64,000 bases of DNA from Spirabiliibacterium falconis. GTDB taxonomy: Bacteria > Pseudomonadota > Gammaproteobacteria > Enterobacterales > Pasteurellaceae. Positions 19,498-28,903 of this stretch are shown piece after piece. A program made the position numbers and the translations under genes. Each line of letters begins with the position of its first letter. Within the stretch, counting starts at the first letter, position 1. The stretch is taken from positions 161,032 to 225,031 of the forward strand of contig NZ_JABMIJ010000008.1 of NCBI RefSeq assembly GCF_014885015.1, given 5' to 3'. A model generated the notes under the pieces. The model worked only from the letters and a program-made list of their open reading frames with translations. It was not told where the DNA came from and ran no database searches.

Positions 19498-20133
19498 ATG
19501 ACCGCACTTATTCGCTTAGAGAACGTTTGTTATTCCGCACAAAGCTGTCTGCGTTATCCCAACATTATGATTGAACAAGGCAAAATCGCGTTTTTACAAG
19601 GCCCTAGTGGCGCAGGCAAAAGCACTCTGTTTAAGCTACTTAATGCCACACTACCCCCCTACAGTGGCACCATTTTCTATCAAGAACACGATATTGCTAC
19701 GCTAGATACCATCACGTTACGCCGTGATATTTTACTCGTAAACCAGCGGCTATATCTTTTTCCTGGCTCAATTCGGGACAATTTCAACCAGTTCTATCAC
19801 TATTTAGATAAAATGCCACTTAGCGATGAAGAAATCACGCCTTATTTACGCCTCACGCAAGCATTAGAATTTGGGCTTGAGAATGATTGTAGCCATCTTT
19901 CAGGCGGAGAGCAGCAGCGCGTGTTTCTCGCCATCGCACTAAGTCTTAAACCCAAAATGCTTCTGTTAGATGAACCAACATCAGCATTAGATGGACACCT
20001 TGCCACACAAGTGATGAGCGATATTTTAACGTTTTGCCAGATGGAACATATAACGCCACTGATCATCAGCCACGATAATCAACTGGTGCGTCGCTTTGCA
20101 CAACAGATTATTGCCATTCACAAGGAGGCATAA
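19498..20133 (+). CDS. fetA: ABC transporter ATP-binding protein, FetA-like
   Basis: ATPase subunit (211 aa) of a two-component ABC transporter. Walker A is GPSGAGKSTLFKLL (about 37-50), the signature is LSGGEQQRVFLA (about 136-147) and Walker B is MLLLDEPTSALD. Together with the following permease it matches E. coli FetAB (YbbL/YbbM), described as an iron exporter that helps under peroxide stress. The transport role here is inferred from the pair. The N-terminal codons include an uptake signal (MTALIRL). Its stop overlaps the next start by one base (TAATG), so the two are translationally coupled. Confidence 0.82.
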   Translation: MTALIRLENVCYSAQSCLRYPNIMIEQGKIAFLQGPSGAGKSTLFKLLNATLPPYSGTIFYQEHDIATLDTITLRRDILLVNQRLYLFPGSIRDNFNQFYHYLDKMPLSDEEITPYLRLTQALEFGLENDCSHLSGGEQQRVFLAIALSLKPKMLLLDEPTSALDGHLATQVMSDILTFCQMEHITPLIISHDNQLVRRFAQQIIAIHKEA

Positions 20134-20909
20134 TGAACACCGTCAGCATGAATATCGTGAATTTCAGCGTCGTTTATCTCTTATTGCTCATTGTGCTGTA
20201 TGTGATGAAGAAAAATCATATCCAGCAATCCAAGCTCTTATTTGTCGCCAGCCTCAGAATGACGGTACAACTGATCATCGCAGGTTGGGTGCTAACCTAT
20301 ATTTTTGGGCACGAAAATCCGCTTTTCACACTTGCCTATGTCGCTGCAATGATCGCCTTTGCGATACATCGGGTGCTCTCAAAAAACCCCATGCTCAACC
20401 CCCGTTTTAAACTGGCGGTGATGCTTTCGCTCAGCCTTTCTGGCTTATCAATTCTGGCATTTTTTGTAGTCGTGGTTGCTAATCAAAGTCTCTTTAACCC
20501 ACAATATGTCATTCCGCTTGGTGGAATGATGATGGGCAATGCGATGACCGCACTTAACCTTGGGCTGAAAACCTTCCGAGAAAGCCTACGCAACGAGAGC
20601 GATAAAATCAGCACTCTACTCAATTTCGGGGTTACGCCGGACAAAATTTTGCTACCCTATGTTAATCAAGCGGTTGAAACCGCACTTTTACCTACACTTA
20701 ACTCCATGTTAGGCATGGGCATTATCGCCTTACCGGGTATGATGACAGGGCAAATTCTCTCTGGCACACTACCGAGCACTGCGGTGTTGTATCAAATTGC
20801 GATTATGATCGCCATTTGTACCGTCGTCAGCCTCGCCCTGTTTGGCGCACTACATTTTGGCTACCGCTCACTCTATAATGACCGTAACCAAATTGTCCTA
20901 CCAAGATAA
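20133..20909 (+). CDS. fetB: ABC transporter permease, FetB-like
   Basis: Membrane protein of 258 aa in the UPF0014/FetB family, with about seven hydrophobic segments. Recognisable family stretches are LRMTVQLIIAGWVL (about 45-58), GGMMMGNAMTALNLGLKTFRESLRNE (about 129-154), LPTLNSMLGMGIIALPGMMTGQILSG (about 188-213) and the conserved C-terminal membrane segment. AAGGAGG lies 5 bases upstream of the start. It is the permease partner of the ATPase gene it overlaps; the substrate is probably iron, by homology only. Confidence 0.82.
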   Translation: MNTVSMNIVNFSVVYLLLLIVLYVMKKNHIQQSKLLFVASLRMTVQLIIAGWVLTYIFGHENPLFTLAYVAAMIAFAIHRVLSKNPMLNPRFKLAVMLSLSLSGLSILAFFVVVVANQSLFNPQYVIPLGGMMMGNAMTALNLGLKTFRESLRNESDKISTLLNFGVTPDKILLPYVNQAVETALLPTLNSMLGMGIIALPGMMTGQILSGTLPSTAVLYQIAIMIAICTVVSLALFGALHFGYRSLYNDRNQIVLPR

Positions 20910-20926
20910 AGTGCGGTCACAAAAAA

Positions 20927-20948
20927 GCCCAAGTGAACTTGGGCTTCT
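20927..20948 (-). terminator. Terminator shared by fetB and the nap operon
   Basis: A 9-bp stem (20927-20935 with 20940-20948) around TGAA. On the minus strand it is followed directly by six U, making it a strong terminator for napC. On the plus strand the tail is weaker (CTATTTTTC). Confidence 0.85.
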
Positions 20949-20965
20949 ATTTTTCATTTGAAAGA

Positions 20966-21565
20966 TTAGTGAAGTGCGCTAGCATCTTTCACTTCGCTCA
21001 TATCTGGCAGTTGGTGAGCGATGCCTTTGTGGCAGTCGATACAGCTATTGCCATTTTCGATCGCTTTGCGGTGCATTTTCGCTGCCACCGATTTTTGTTG
21101 GCTGAAGTCCATATTGTCAAAATTATGGCAATTACGGCACTCCTGTGATTTATTTTCTTTCATTCGCTCCCATTCACGTTCTGCCATGTGCAAACGGCGG
21201 GCGTTGAATTTTTCAATGGTGTCTGTATAGCCCATTACATGCGCATAAACCTCACGGCTTGCTTTCAATTTACGAATCATTTTCGGCACAAATTCGTGCG
21301 GCACATGACAATCTGGGCAGGTGGCTTTTACGCCGCTACGATTTTGATAGTGTGCGGTGTGTAGATATTCAGGGTACACATCATTGCTGTGGCAACTTAC
21401 ACAGAATTCTTCGGTGTTAGTTTGTTCAAGACTGTAATTAAACCCGACCCAAGACACTATGCCTGCGATAAAACCAATAATGAGCAGTGTGCCAATCGCA
21501 AGTTTGCTTGGGGTTCTAAACCAGTGCCAGAAACGTTTGATGATGTTCGGTTTTTTCTCAGCCAT
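20966..21565 (-). CDS. napC: Tetrahaem cytochrome NapC
   Basis: Membrane-anchored c-type cytochrome (199 aa) of the NapC/NirT family that passes electrons from quinol to periplasmic NapB/NapA. One N-terminal membrane helix (about 19-40) anchors it. Four CxxCH haem sites are present: CVSCH, CPDCH, CRNCH and CIDCH. The later HQLPD segment supplies a conserved His. Its start overlaps the napB stop by one base, and it is the last gene of the nap operon before a strong terminator. Confidence 0.97.
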   Translation of the reverse strand: MAEKKPNIIKRFWHWFRTPSKLAIGTLLIIGFIAGIVSWVGFNYSLEQTNTEEFCVSCHSNDVYPEYLHTAHYQNRSGVKATCPDCHVPHEFVPKMIRKLKASREVYAHVMGYTDTIEKFNARRLHMAEREWERMKENKSQECRNCHNFDNMDFSQQKSVAAKMHRKAIENGNSCIDCHKGIAHQLPDMSEVKDASALH

Positions 21566-22008
21566 TATTTACTCCCATAACCTGGTAGTGGTTTAAATTG
21601 GTTTTCAATAATTGGATCAACATCCGCTTGTGGCACATGACATTGTAAGCAGAAATAACGACGTGGTGCGAGGCTGCCACTCACATTGCCGTCACGGCTA
21701 ACAAAGTGGGTTGGACTAATGCGTGGCGCTCCTGTGGTGCGTGATGCCGCCACACTGTGGCAATTTAAACATTGGTTATTATTTTTGGTTACCTGATAAT
21801 TTTTCACACTGTGTGGCACCATAGGTGGTTGGTTCACATAATTCAGTGCAGCAGGCTCTGTTTCTTTTGGGTTATTATGAAATGCAGGCGCAACATTTTC
21901 GGGTGAGCTCTGAATATCTTTTCCCACAGGTTCAACCGCACTTTGTGCTGCAACCGCGCCCATACAGCTCAACAATAACCCCATTGCCAATATATTTTTT
22001 AATTTCAT
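21565..22008 (-). CDS. napB: Dihaem cytochrome NapB
   Basis: Small periplasmic electron-transfer subunit (147 aa) of nitrate reductase. A signal peptide (about 1-21, ending AVAAQS) is followed by the NapB core: VNQPPMVPHSV, then haem sites CLNCH and CLQCH with the conserved spacing and the SPTHF segment. It accepts electrons from NapC and passes them to NapA. It is followed directly by napC (1-base overlap) and preceded by napH with a 9-base gap. Confidence 0.96.
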   Translation of the reverse strand: MKLKNILAMGLLLSCMGAVAAQSAVEPVGKDIQSSPENVAPAFHNNPKETEPAALNYVNQPPMVPHSVKNYQVTKNNNQCLNCHSVAASRTTGAPRISPTHFVSRDGNVSGSLAPRRYFCLQCHVPQADVDPIIENQFKPLPGYGSK

Positions 22009-22017
22009 GACTCACTC

Positions 22018-22875
22018 CTAACCTTTATTAAATCGTGTCGAAAAGGTAAATACTGATTCAGCACAGACATCAACACAACGTCCGCAACTGATACAATCTT
22101 TGTTTAATACTAACTGGCTTTCATCCGCCTGTCCGAAAAGTGGACTGCGTAACACATGTGGTTCAGGGCAAACGTTAAAGCAATCCATGCAGCGATCACA
22201 ACGGCTACGTTCGATCACTTTTACCCGAATCAGGCTTTTTGCACCAATCACGCCATAAGTGGCACCAATAGGGCACAAATGCCCACACCAGCCATGTTCC
22301 ACCACCAATAAATCAAATAAAAATAGCGCAAGCAATAGCCATGCTGTTGCGCCAAATCCGTAAATCAAGGCACGCCCTAGTGCCGCCACAGGATTTATCC
22401 ATTCCCATAGCAGTGTGCCTGTAACGGCACTGCCCAGCAAAATCATTACCAAAATAGCGTAACGTAAAGTGCGGTTGAGTTTAGCACTTTGACGAAGATT
22501 AAATTTACGCCGAAGCCATGCCGCCAAATCTGTGATGATATTCAGTGGGCAACACCAAGCGCAAAAAACTTTGCTCCCCACGAGGGCATAAAATACGATT
22601 ACAATCAGCCCGCCAATTACCGCACTTAATACAGGGGCATAACCTGTTACCAAGCTTTCTGCCAGCATAAGCGGATCTGTCAGCGGTACAGTATCGAGCA
22701 ATAAGCTGCCACTGTAATTGCCTCGCAAAATCCAAATTCCAAAGTGCGGTCCGCTAAGAAACATCGCTAAAATGGCAAGCTGAGAAAACCGACGCAATAA
22801 CAAAAAACGGTTTGCATGCCACCAACCTAATTTTTGACGCGCTTCACGCCCCGCATGTTGAATTGGATTTGGCAT
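22018..22875 (-). CDS. napH: Quinol dehydrogenase membrane component NapH
   Basis: Polytopic iron-sulfur protein (285 aa) with about four membrane helices that, with NapG, offers a quinol-oxidising route into the Nap system. Conserved cytoplasmic motifs are CAWCCPLN (about 100) and CGHLCPIGATYG (about 190). Two C-terminal [4Fe-4S] binding motifs follow: CDRCMDCFNVCP and CISCGRCVDVCA. Its start overlaps the napG stop by one base. The operon order matches other Pasteurellaceae nap clusters. Confidence 0.95.
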   Translation of the reverse strand: MPNPIQHAGREARQKLGWWHANRFLLLRRFSQLAILAMFLSGPHFGIWILRGNYSGSLLLDTVPLTDPLMLAESLVTGYAPVLSAVIGGLIVIVFYALVGSKVFCAWCCPLNIITDLAAWLRRKFNLRQSAKLNRTLRYAILVMILLGSAVTGTLLWEWINPVAALGRALIYGFGATAWLLLALFLFDLLVVEHGWCGHLCPIGATYGVIGAKSLIRVKVIERSRCDRCMDCFNVCPEPHVLRSPLFGQADESQLVLNKDCISCGRCVDVCAESVFTFSTRFNKG

Positions 22876-23627
22876 TATTGCACCTCCGGCATACGGGTCG
22901 GCAAGTCAATGATGTCTTGCTGAAGCAATGATTGCCCCGCTTTCTCTTTTTCTTCCCAGCCTAAGCGATAATGCTTACCAAGCGTGCCTTTCGCTAATGC
23001 CATTGGTAATACTTTAATCGCAGCCTCTTCCAGCACACACGCTTCTTCGCATTTGCCACACCCTGTGCACGCATCAGAATGCACGGTTGGGATTAATTTT
23101 GCGTGGCGATCACTGCGTGAATTATGCTGATTTTCAAGGGTAATTGCCTTATCAATCAACGGGCAAACTCGATAGCACACATCGCAGCGTAACCCTTGCC
23201 AATTGAGACAGGTTTCGTGATCCAACAATACCGACAACCCCATTCGGGCATCGTTAATGTTATCTTGCGTTGCGTCCAACGCACCACTTGGACAAGCCTT
23301 AGCACAAGGAATGTCTTCGCACATTTCACACGGTTTTTGCCGTGCGATGAAATACGGCGTTCCCGCTTCTAGTGGCGATAGCAGTCCTGCAAGATGCAAC
23401 ATATCATAAGGACAGGCTTGCACACACTGCCCGCAACGAATACACGCACTAGCAAACTCTTTTTCGTTTTCGAGTGCAAACGGTGGACGAAGTGCCACCC
23501 CTTCGCGCGCAAGGCTTTGCTTTTGTTGTAAAGCAAGCAATAATCCTACACCCGCAAGCCCGCCTGCGGTGCGTACACCATCTTTAATCAAACGGCGACG
23601 TTGTGGATTAATCACTTGCTTTTTCAT
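22875..23627 (-). CDS. napG: Periplasmic ferredoxin-type protein NapG
   Basis: Iron-sulfur protein (250 aa) exported by the Tat route, with RRRLIKDG followed by a hydrophobic stretch near the N-terminus. Four cysteine clusters suit four [4Fe-4S] centres: [43 protein letters not shown] and [12 protein letters not shown]. It partners NapH in quinol oxidation. The gene starts 7 bases after napA ends, with an uptake signal overlapping the junction. Confidence 0.95.
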   Translation of the reverse strand: MKKQVINPQRRRLIKDGVRTAGGLAGVGLLLALQQKQSLAREGVALRPPFALENEKEFASACIRCGQCVQACPYDMLHLAGLLSPLEAGTPYFIARQKPCEMCEDIPCAKACPSGALDATQDNINDARMGLSVLLDHETCLNWQGLRCDVCYRVCPLIDKAITLENQHNSRSDRHAKLIPTVHSDACTGCGKCEEACVLEEAAIKVLPMALAKGTLGKHYRLGWEEKEKAGQSLLQQDIIDLPTRMPEVQ

Positions 23628-23634
23628 ACCGCAC

Positions 23635-26112
23635 TTATGCCTTAACCACTTTCACGGCGCATTTTTTGAAGTCTGTCTCTTTTGAGATTGGATCCGTTGC
23701 GTCTAATGTTAATTTATTCGCCAACTGTCCTGCATCAAAGAATGTGGTATAAACCAAGCCTTGTGGTACACGATTTCGCCCACGTGTATCAATGTAACTG
23801 ACCATTTCACCACGACGTGAAATGACTTTCACTTTATCTCCGTGACGCATACCGCGAGCTTTGGCATCAAGCGGGTGCATATACACTAAATTATTTGGGA
23901 ATGCGCGGTGTAATTCAGGCACGCGACGCGTCATTGTTCCTGTGTGCCAATGCTCAAGAACACGCCCTGTGGATAACCATAAATCGTATTCTTCATCCGG
24001 CATTTCTGCGGGTGGCTCGTACGGCACAGCAAGAATAATTGCACGACCATCGGGTTTACCATAAAAACGAACCCCTTCACCCGCTTTGACATAAGGATCA
24101 TACCCTTCACGGTAACGCCATAATGTCTCTTTTTGATCCACAACAGGCCAACGCAAACCGCGTGCTTTGTGGTACATATCAAACGGTGCAAGATCGTGTC
24201 CATGCCCACGCCCAAAGCTGGCATACTCTTCAAATAGCCCTTTTTGGATATAATAACCAAAGTATTCTGCCTCATCATTGAGGTAATCCCCAATCTCGCT
24301 GTTTGGATATTTATCCACTTCTCCGTTGGTAAACAAAATATCGTATAACCGTTTGCCACGATATTCTGGCATTTGAGCTAATAACTCTTCTTCCCACACG
24401 TCATCAGTGGTAAAGTATTTGGAAAATTCCACTATTTGCCATAAATCCGAACGTGATTCGCCCATTTTTGGCACTAATTGATGCCAAAATTGCGTACGAC
24501 GTTCAGCATTACCGTAGGCCCCTTCTTTTTCCACCCACATTGAGGTTGGTAAAATTAAGTCTGCGGATAACGCACTGGCTGTTGGATAAGGATCTGAAAC
24601 AATAATAAAGTTTTCAGGATCACGCCAGCCTGGCAGGCGATCTTCATTAATATTTGGACCTGCCTGCATATTATTATTACACATCACCCAAAGCACATTC
24701 ATTTTGCGATCTTTGAGCATGCGGTCTTGTAAAATCGCGTGATAACCGACTTTATCCGAGATTGTGCCTTTTGGTAATTTCCAGATTTTTTCAGCAATCT
24801 CACGGTGTTTTTCATTGGTAACTACCATATCTGCTGGCAGGCGATGTGCAAATGTACCAACTTCACGTGCCGTACCACACGCTGACGGCTGACCTGTTAG
24901 TGAAAATGGCCCACAACCTGGTTTAGAAATTTTGCCTGTGAGTAAATGTACGTTATACATTAAGTGGTTCACCCACACCCCACGCGTGTGTTGGTTGAAT
25001 CCCATTGTCCAGAATGAAACTATTTTTTTATCTGGATCTGCATATAATTTTGCCAACAATTCTAACTGATCTTTTGGCACACCACTGATTTCGTGCGCTT
25101 TATCCAATGTATATTCAGAGACTAAGGCTTTATACTGCTCAAAATCACTGTCGAGCATTTTACCATTGCCAGCATTTTGTGCTTTTTGCTCCAGTGGGTG
25201 ATCGCTACGTAAACCATAGCCAATGTCAGTAACACCTTTCTTAAAGTTAGTATGTTTATTAACAAAATCCCAATCAATGGCATCGTGTTCAATCAAATAA
25301 TTGGCAATATAATTTAAAATCGCTAAATCACTTTGCGGTTTAAATACAATACCGTGGTCGGCGAGTTCAAAGCAGCGGTTTTCAAAGGTAGAAAGTGCGA
25401 ACACTTTACTCTCTGGATGTGAAATGCGGCGATCAGTGATACGCGACCACAAAATCGGGTGCATTTCCGCCATATTAGAGCCCCATAGTACGAACGCATC
25501 AGCGTGCTCAATATCATCATAACAACCCATCGGCTCATCAATACCAAAAGTACGCAAAAATGCCACCGCAGCAGATGCCATACAATGGCGCGCATTTGGG
25601 TCAACATTGTTTGAGCGAAGTCCTGCTTTGTAAAGTTTATTAAGCGCGTAACCTTCCCAAATAGTCGATTGCCCAGAAGTAAAACATCCCACCGCATTAC
25701 GACCATTTTTGGCCATAGCGGCTTTAAATTTTTCCGCCATCGTTTTGAACGCATCATCCCAACTGATAGGCGTGAATTCACCATTTTTATCGTATTTGCC
25801 ATTGCTCATCCGTAGCATTGGCTGCGTCAAGCGGTCTTTACCGTACATAATTTTTGGTAAAAAATAGCCTTTAATACAGTTTAGCCCGCGGTTTACCTCT
25901 GCATCAGGATCACCTTGTGAAGCAACCACTCGCCCATTTTGGGTTCCCACTAATACACTACAACCTGTACCACAAAAACGACAAACGGCTTTATCCCATT
26001 TTATGGTTGAATCTGCAGCAGTTACATTCATAACCGGAATGCTCAAACCTGCTGCCAATGTTGCAGCCGTTGCTGCATTGGCTTTCATAAACTCACGACG
26101 ACTTAATTTCAT
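23635..26112 (-). CDS. napA: Periplasmic nitrate reductase catalytic subunit NapA
   Basis: Molybdopterin enzyme (825 aa) reducing nitrate to nitrite in the periplasm. A Tat signal peptide begins with SRREFMK (about 4-10). The N-terminal [4Fe-4S] site is CRFCGTGC with the later NCIKGYF, and the molybdenum-ligating Cys is in NARHCMAS (about 180). The C-terminal molybdopterin-binding domain (about 700-825) includes [21 protein letters not shown]. The ATG directly abuts the napD stop codon, so translation is coupled to its dedicated chaperone. Full length, no disrupted motifs. Confidence 0.98.
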   Translation of the reverse strand: MKLSRREFMKANAATAATLAAGLSIPVMNVTAADSTIKWDKAVCRFCGTGCSVLVGTQNGRVVASQGDPDAEVNRGLNCIKGYFLPKIMYGKDRLTQPMLRMSNGKYDKNGEFTPISWDDAFKTMAEKFKAAMAKNGRNAVGCFTSGQSTIWEGYALNKLYKAGLRSNNVDPNARHCMASAAVAFLRTFGIDEPMGCYDDIEHADAFVLWGSNMAEMHPILWSRITDRRISHPESKVFALSTFENRCFELADHGIVFKPQSDLAILNYIANYLIEHDAIDWDFVNKHTNFKKGVTDIGYGLRSDHPLEQKAQNAGNGKMLDSDFEQYKALVSEYTLDKAHEISGVPKDQLELLAKLYADPDKKIVSFWTMGFNQHTRGVWVNHLMYNVHLLTGKISKPGCGPFSLTGQPSACGTAREVGTFAHRLPADMVVTNEKHREIAEKIWKLPKGTISDKVGYHAILQDRMLKDRKMNVLWVMCNNNMQAGPNINEDRLPGWRDPENFIIVSDPYPTASALSADLILPTSMWVEKEGAYGNAERRTQFWHQLVPKMGESRSDLWQIVEFSKYFTTDDVWEEELLAQMPEYRGKRLYDILFTNGEVDKYPNSEIGDYLNDEAEYFGYYIQKGLFEEYASFGRGHGHDLAPFDMYHKARGLRWPVVDQKETLWRYREGYDPYVKAGEGVRFYGKPDGRAIILAVPYEPPAEMPDEEYDLWLSTGRVLEHWHTGTMTRRVPELHRAFPNNLVYMHPLDAKARGMRHGDKVKVISRRGEMVSYIDTRGRNRVPQGLVYTTFFDAGQLANKLTLDATDPISKETDFKKCAVKVVKA

Positions 26113-26400
26113 CTATTCCCCCACCAGAGTATTCTGATCTTGTTGGTGATACACCAAAGAAAGTGCTAGCACGCCATGAATATTGCGCGCTAACTCCATA
26201 CGCTCTAACAAATCTGCTTGGTTGGCTGACTCCATTACCACAACCAATTTGCCGCTATCTTCGTCAATAGCACTGATTTCGGTTAATTCAAATGTCAAAA
26301 GTGCGGTTTTGACATTAGCTATATCGCAAGGGCGGCATTGCACGACCACACCACACACGTGCCATTCATCAGCATCGATGTTTTTTGCTTGCTCACTCAT
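26113..26400 (-). CDS. napD: NapD chaperone for NapA
   Basis: Small cytoplasmic chaperone (95 aa) that binds the NapA Tat signal and couples cofactor insertion to export. Family features: HVCGVVVQCRP near the N-terminus, the central acidic strand TEISAIDEDSGKLVVVMES, and GVLALSLVYHQ near the end. It is the first gene of this nap operon. napF, which I expected in front of it by comparison with the H. influenzae operon, is missing: only 164 bases separate napD from the divergent gene at 26565. Confidence 0.93.
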   Translation of the reverse strand: MSEQAKNIDADEWHVCGVVVQCRPCDIANVKTALLTFELTEISAIDEDSGKLVVVMESANQADLLERMELARNIHGVLALSLVYHQQDQNTLVGE

Positions 26401-26463
26401 TTGCTGTCCTTACCACACCTATCAACTAATCTTAATATTGACTTTATTCCTATTTGGGTGAAA

Positions 26464-26469
26464 ATTATC
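26464..26469 (-). promoter_or_regulatory. Candidate nap operon -10 element
   Basis: GATAAT on the minus strand (5 of 6 to TATAAT) puts the start of transcription near 26457, a 57-base leader before napD. With this start the NarP-type site is centred near -44.5, the position it has in the E. coli napF promoter, and the FNR-type site near -83.5. Confidence 0.5.
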
Positions 26470-26493
26470 CTCGCTTTATGTAGTATTAATTAA

Positions 26494-26509
26494 TGCCTAT
26501 TAAGGGGTA
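26494..26509 (-). promoter_or_regulatory. NarP/NarL-type 7-2-7 site upstream of napD
   Basis: On the minus strand TACCCCT-TA-ATAGGCA fits the inverted heptamer pattern TACYYMT-N2-AKRRGTA at 13 of 14 positions. Such sites bind phosphorylated NarP (and NarL). The cognate-type sensor NarQ is encoded at 45.5-47.2 kb in this window. Confidence 0.7.
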
Positions 26510-26533
26510 TTTATGACAAAAATTGACATTTGC

Positions 26534-26547
26534 TTGATCTATATCAA
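26534..26547. promoter_or_regulatory. FNR-type site upstream of napD
   Basis: TTGAT-CTAT-ATCAA is a perfect FNR consensus (TTGAT-N4-ATCAA). It is 39 bp from the centre of the NarP-type site on the nap side and 17 bases from the ATG of the divergent DUF441 gene. It may activate nap under anaerobiosis and might hinder the other gene. Confidence 0.75.
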
Positions 26548-26564
26548 TAGGATTGAACTAAGCC

Positions 26565-27020
26565 ATGCTAAACATTACGCTCTCCACTAGCACGATATTA
26601 TTACTTGCTCTCTTCATTCTCGGCATACTCAGTCACAACAATGCGATTACCATTGCGGCAATAACGTTACTCCTGATTGCACACACCCCACTCATTAGCG
26701 TTTTACCTTGGGTAGAAAAAAGTGCGGTCAATATTGGCATTATTATTCTAACCATTGGCGTACTAAGTCCGTTAGTGTCTGGAAAAGTGCAACTCACAGG
26801 ACTCACCACATTTTTCTCCTGGAAAATGCTTTTGGCGATTGGCATTGGTTTAGCGGTGGCGTGGCTTGGTGGCCGAGGTGTCAATTTAATGCAGGGGCAA
26901 CCCGAAGTGATTCCAGGGCTCATCATCGGCACAGTCGCAGGGGTTGCCTTTTTAAAAGGTGTGCCCGTTGGACCATTAATCGCGGCAGGCTTACTCTCTT
27001 TATTTCTATTTAAACAATAA
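26565..27020 (+). CDS. DUF441 family membrane protein (YeaL-like)
   Basis: Small integral membrane protein (151 aa) with four to five hydrophobic segments and very little hydrophilic sequence. It resembles the UPF0756/DUF441 family (YeaL), which has no known function. Family stretches are [75 protein letters not shown]. The segment after residue 100 is rich in Gly and Pro. The start lacks a good ribosome site, but its N-terminus matches expectations. It diverges from the nap operon across a 164-base region holding FNR- and NarP-type sites. No function is proposed. Confidence 0.8.
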   Translation: MLNITLSTSTILLLALFILGILSHNNAITIAAITLLLIAHTPLISVLPWVEKSAVNIGIIILTIGVLSPLVSGKVQLTGLTTFFSWKMLLAIGIGLAVAWLGGRGVNLMQGQPEVIPGLIIGTVAGVAFLKGVPVGPLIAAGLLSLFLFKQ

Positions 27021-27037
27021 TTACACATAAAATTTAC

Positions 27038-27078
27038 TTGCACAGATCATTTTTATGAGTAAAATGAACGCTCATTCA
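27038..27078 (+). promoter_or_regulatory. acrR promoter with candidate operator
   Basis: -35 TTGCAC (27038-27043), 16-bp spacer and -10 TAAAAT (27060-27065) form a plausible promoter. The imperfect palindrome TGAACGCTCATTCA (27065-27078) overlaps the predicted start of transcription. TetR repressors typically bind such sites, so autorepression by AcrR is inferred. Confidence 0.5.
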
Positions 27079-27098
27079 CCTCGTAGTATAGGGCGATT

Positions 27099-27668
27099 AT
27101 GCATCAACAAGAAGGGCAAACAGCACAGCAAATCCTCAATGCCACCGAAAAATTAATGGCTGAAAAAGGATTACACACACTTTCCATGCAAAAAATTGCA
27201 AGTGCGGTCGGTATTTCTGTCGGCACAATTTACATTCATTTTAAAAATAAAGATGAACTGTTACGCGATTTAGCCAAATATTTGTTCACTCGCATTAATC
27301 GTGCGTTGAGTGAAAACTGCGATGCACAGACCGCACTTTATGATCAATATCGTCAAATGTGGTGGAACTTGTGGCATTTTTGCCATGAACACGAATATGT
27401 GCTGAAAAATATCTTCCAATACAAGAATATTCCCGGTTTTTCGGAACTGGTCAAAGAGTGTAAGGTGCGTGAAGATCATTGGGATCGCTTTGTTAAAGCG
27501 GGCAAAAAACAAAAACAATTGTGCAATTTGCCTGCTGAAATTCTGTTTTCATTAAGTTTAGAAAGTGCAATGAATCTGAGTTTTCGCCAAGTCTATTTTA
27601 ATGAGTACTACAACAATGAATTATTAGAGCAAGTGATTAAACGCACTTGGCAAGCTATTAGTTTTTAG
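27099..27668 (+). CDS. acrR: TetR/AcrR-family repressor of the efflux operon
   Basis: Ligand-responsive transcriptional repressor of 189 aa. The N-terminal helix-turn-helix (about 25-50) reads MQKIASAVGISVGTIYIHFKNKDELL, a standard TetR DNA-binding domain. The C-terminal domain (about 60-189) is helical and rich in aromatic residues (QMWWNLWHFCHEHEY), suited to binding hydrophobic drugs. It lies 29 bases upstream of the acrA-like gene on the same strand and is probably the first gene of an acrRAB operon like that of H. influenzae. Inducers are unknown. Confidence 0.9.
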   Translation: MHQQEGQTAQQILNATEKLMAEKGLHTLSMQKIASAVGISVGTIYIHFKNKDELLRDLAKYLFTRINRALSENCDAQTALYDQYRQMWWNLWHFCHEHEYVLKNIFQYKNIPGFSELVKECKVREDHWDRFVKAGKKQKQLCNLPAEILFSLSLESAMNLSFRQVYFNEYYNNELLEQVIKRTWQAISF

Positions 27669-27697
27669 GTTAATTATAGGGTTACGGAGTTTTTATT

Positions 27698-28891
27698 ATG
27701 AATAACAATGATGTGCAAAAACCAGCGCGTTCCAAGCGTTTTGCGCTTAAATTGGTATTACTCGTTGTGTTATTGGTGGTTGTGGCTGTTATTGGCTTAC
27801 AATTTTTCAAAGCACACAAAAAAGCTGAATATTTAGCCAATATGCCAGAAACAGTGAACCCTGTGACAGTGATGCAAGTTCAAACCCAACAATGGACACC
27901 AGCAATCGAAGCTACAGGTATTGTGCGCCCAAATCAAGGGGCAATGCTCAGTGCGCAAAGTGCGGGTACAGTTAAAGCGATCTTGGTTGAAGCAGGTCAG
28001 CAAGTTAATAAAGGGGATTTGCTGATTGAATTAGACAGCGACGTGGAAAAAGCTAATTTGGCTTCTTTACAAGCACAATTACCTGCAGTACAAGCCAACT
28101 ATCAACGTTTTTCAACATTACTGCAAGGAAAAAGTGTATCGAAAAGTGAGTTTGATAAAGCTGAATCAAGCTATAAAACGCTCCAAGCTAACATTGCAGC
28201 CGCAAAAGCTAATCTGGCACGCCGTCAAATTTATGCGCCATTTGCAGGAACGGTGGGGATTATTCAAGTGAATATTGGAGAATATGTAACCAACGGTAAA
28301 GCTATGGTGCGGGTAGAAGACATCAGCAAGAGTAAAATTGATTTTTCTCTTGGACAAAATGATTTGCAACATTTACACATTGGGCAAAAAGTTACCGTGA
28401 CAACCGATGCCTTCACAGGAGAAACCTTTGAAGCAAAAATATCAGCCATTGAGCCTGCCGTGAATGCTAACAGTGGCTTAGTACAATTACAAGCGACCGT
28501 AGAAAATAGTCGTGGTAAATTGCTCTCGGGGATGTTTGCACGATTACGTGTCGCATTAACAACCGAGTATGATCAAGTTGTACTGCCTAAAGTTGCCATT
28601 ACTTACAATATGTATGGAGAAACGGTGTATCGCTTGACCGCACTTTCTGATGAAGACAAAGCGAAATTACAACAGCAGCAAAACGTGGATAACATCTACC
28701 GTGTTGAATTGGTCACGGTGCATACGATTGACCGCCATGGCATTTATGCTCATATCAAAGCAGGTGAACTAAAATTCGGCGATAAAATTGTTACAGGTGG
28801 GCAACAACGCTTAAGTAACGGTAGCTTAGTCAGTGTTTCCGAGCAAGAAAGCATTGGCGTAGAACAACCAGCGAAAAGCTCAAAATTATAA
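27698..28891 (+). CDS. acrA: RND efflux periplasmic adaptor (AcrA-like)
   Basis: Membrane fusion protein (397 aa) linking the RND pump to an outer-membrane channel. A membrane anchor or signal (about 17-38, LKLVLLVVLLVVVAVIGLQFF) precedes the barrel-sandwich/lipoyl half-motifs (ATGIVRPNQGAMLSAQSAGTVKAIL and QIYAPFAGTVGIIQVNIGEYV), with an alpha-helical hairpin between them at about 120-165. Beta-barrel and membrane-proximal domains follow. No lipobox Cys is seen, unlike E. coli AcrA, so it is probably anchored by its N-terminal helix. GGAG lies upstream of the start. It is followed 12 bases later by the pump gene. Confidence 0.9.
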   Translation: MNNNDVQKPARSKRFALKLVLLVVLLVVVAVIGLQFFKAHKKAEYLANMPETVNPVTVMQVQTQQWTPAIEATGIVRPNQGAMLSAQSAGTVKAILVEAGQQVNKGDLLIELDSDVEKANLASLQAQLPAVQANYQRFSTLLQGKSVSKSEFDKAESSYKTLQANIAAAKANLARRQIYAPFAGTVGIIQVNIGEYVTNGKAMVRVEDISKSKIDFSLGQNDLQHLHIGQKVTVTTDAFTGETFEAKISAIEPAVNANSGLVQLQATVENSRGKLLSGMFARLRVALTTEYDQVVLPKVAITYNMYGETVYRLTALSDEDKAKLQQQQNVDNIYRVELVTVHTIDRHGIYAHIKAGELKFGDKIVTGGQQRLSNGSLVSVSEQESIGVEQPAKSSKL

Positions 28892-28903
28892 GGGTAGCTA
28901 ATC

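Noticed and set aside
26513..26593. A 26-codon frame overlapping the DUF441 start and the FNR box
   Set aside because: It overlaps the real gene in another frame, has no conserved features, and covers regulatory sites.
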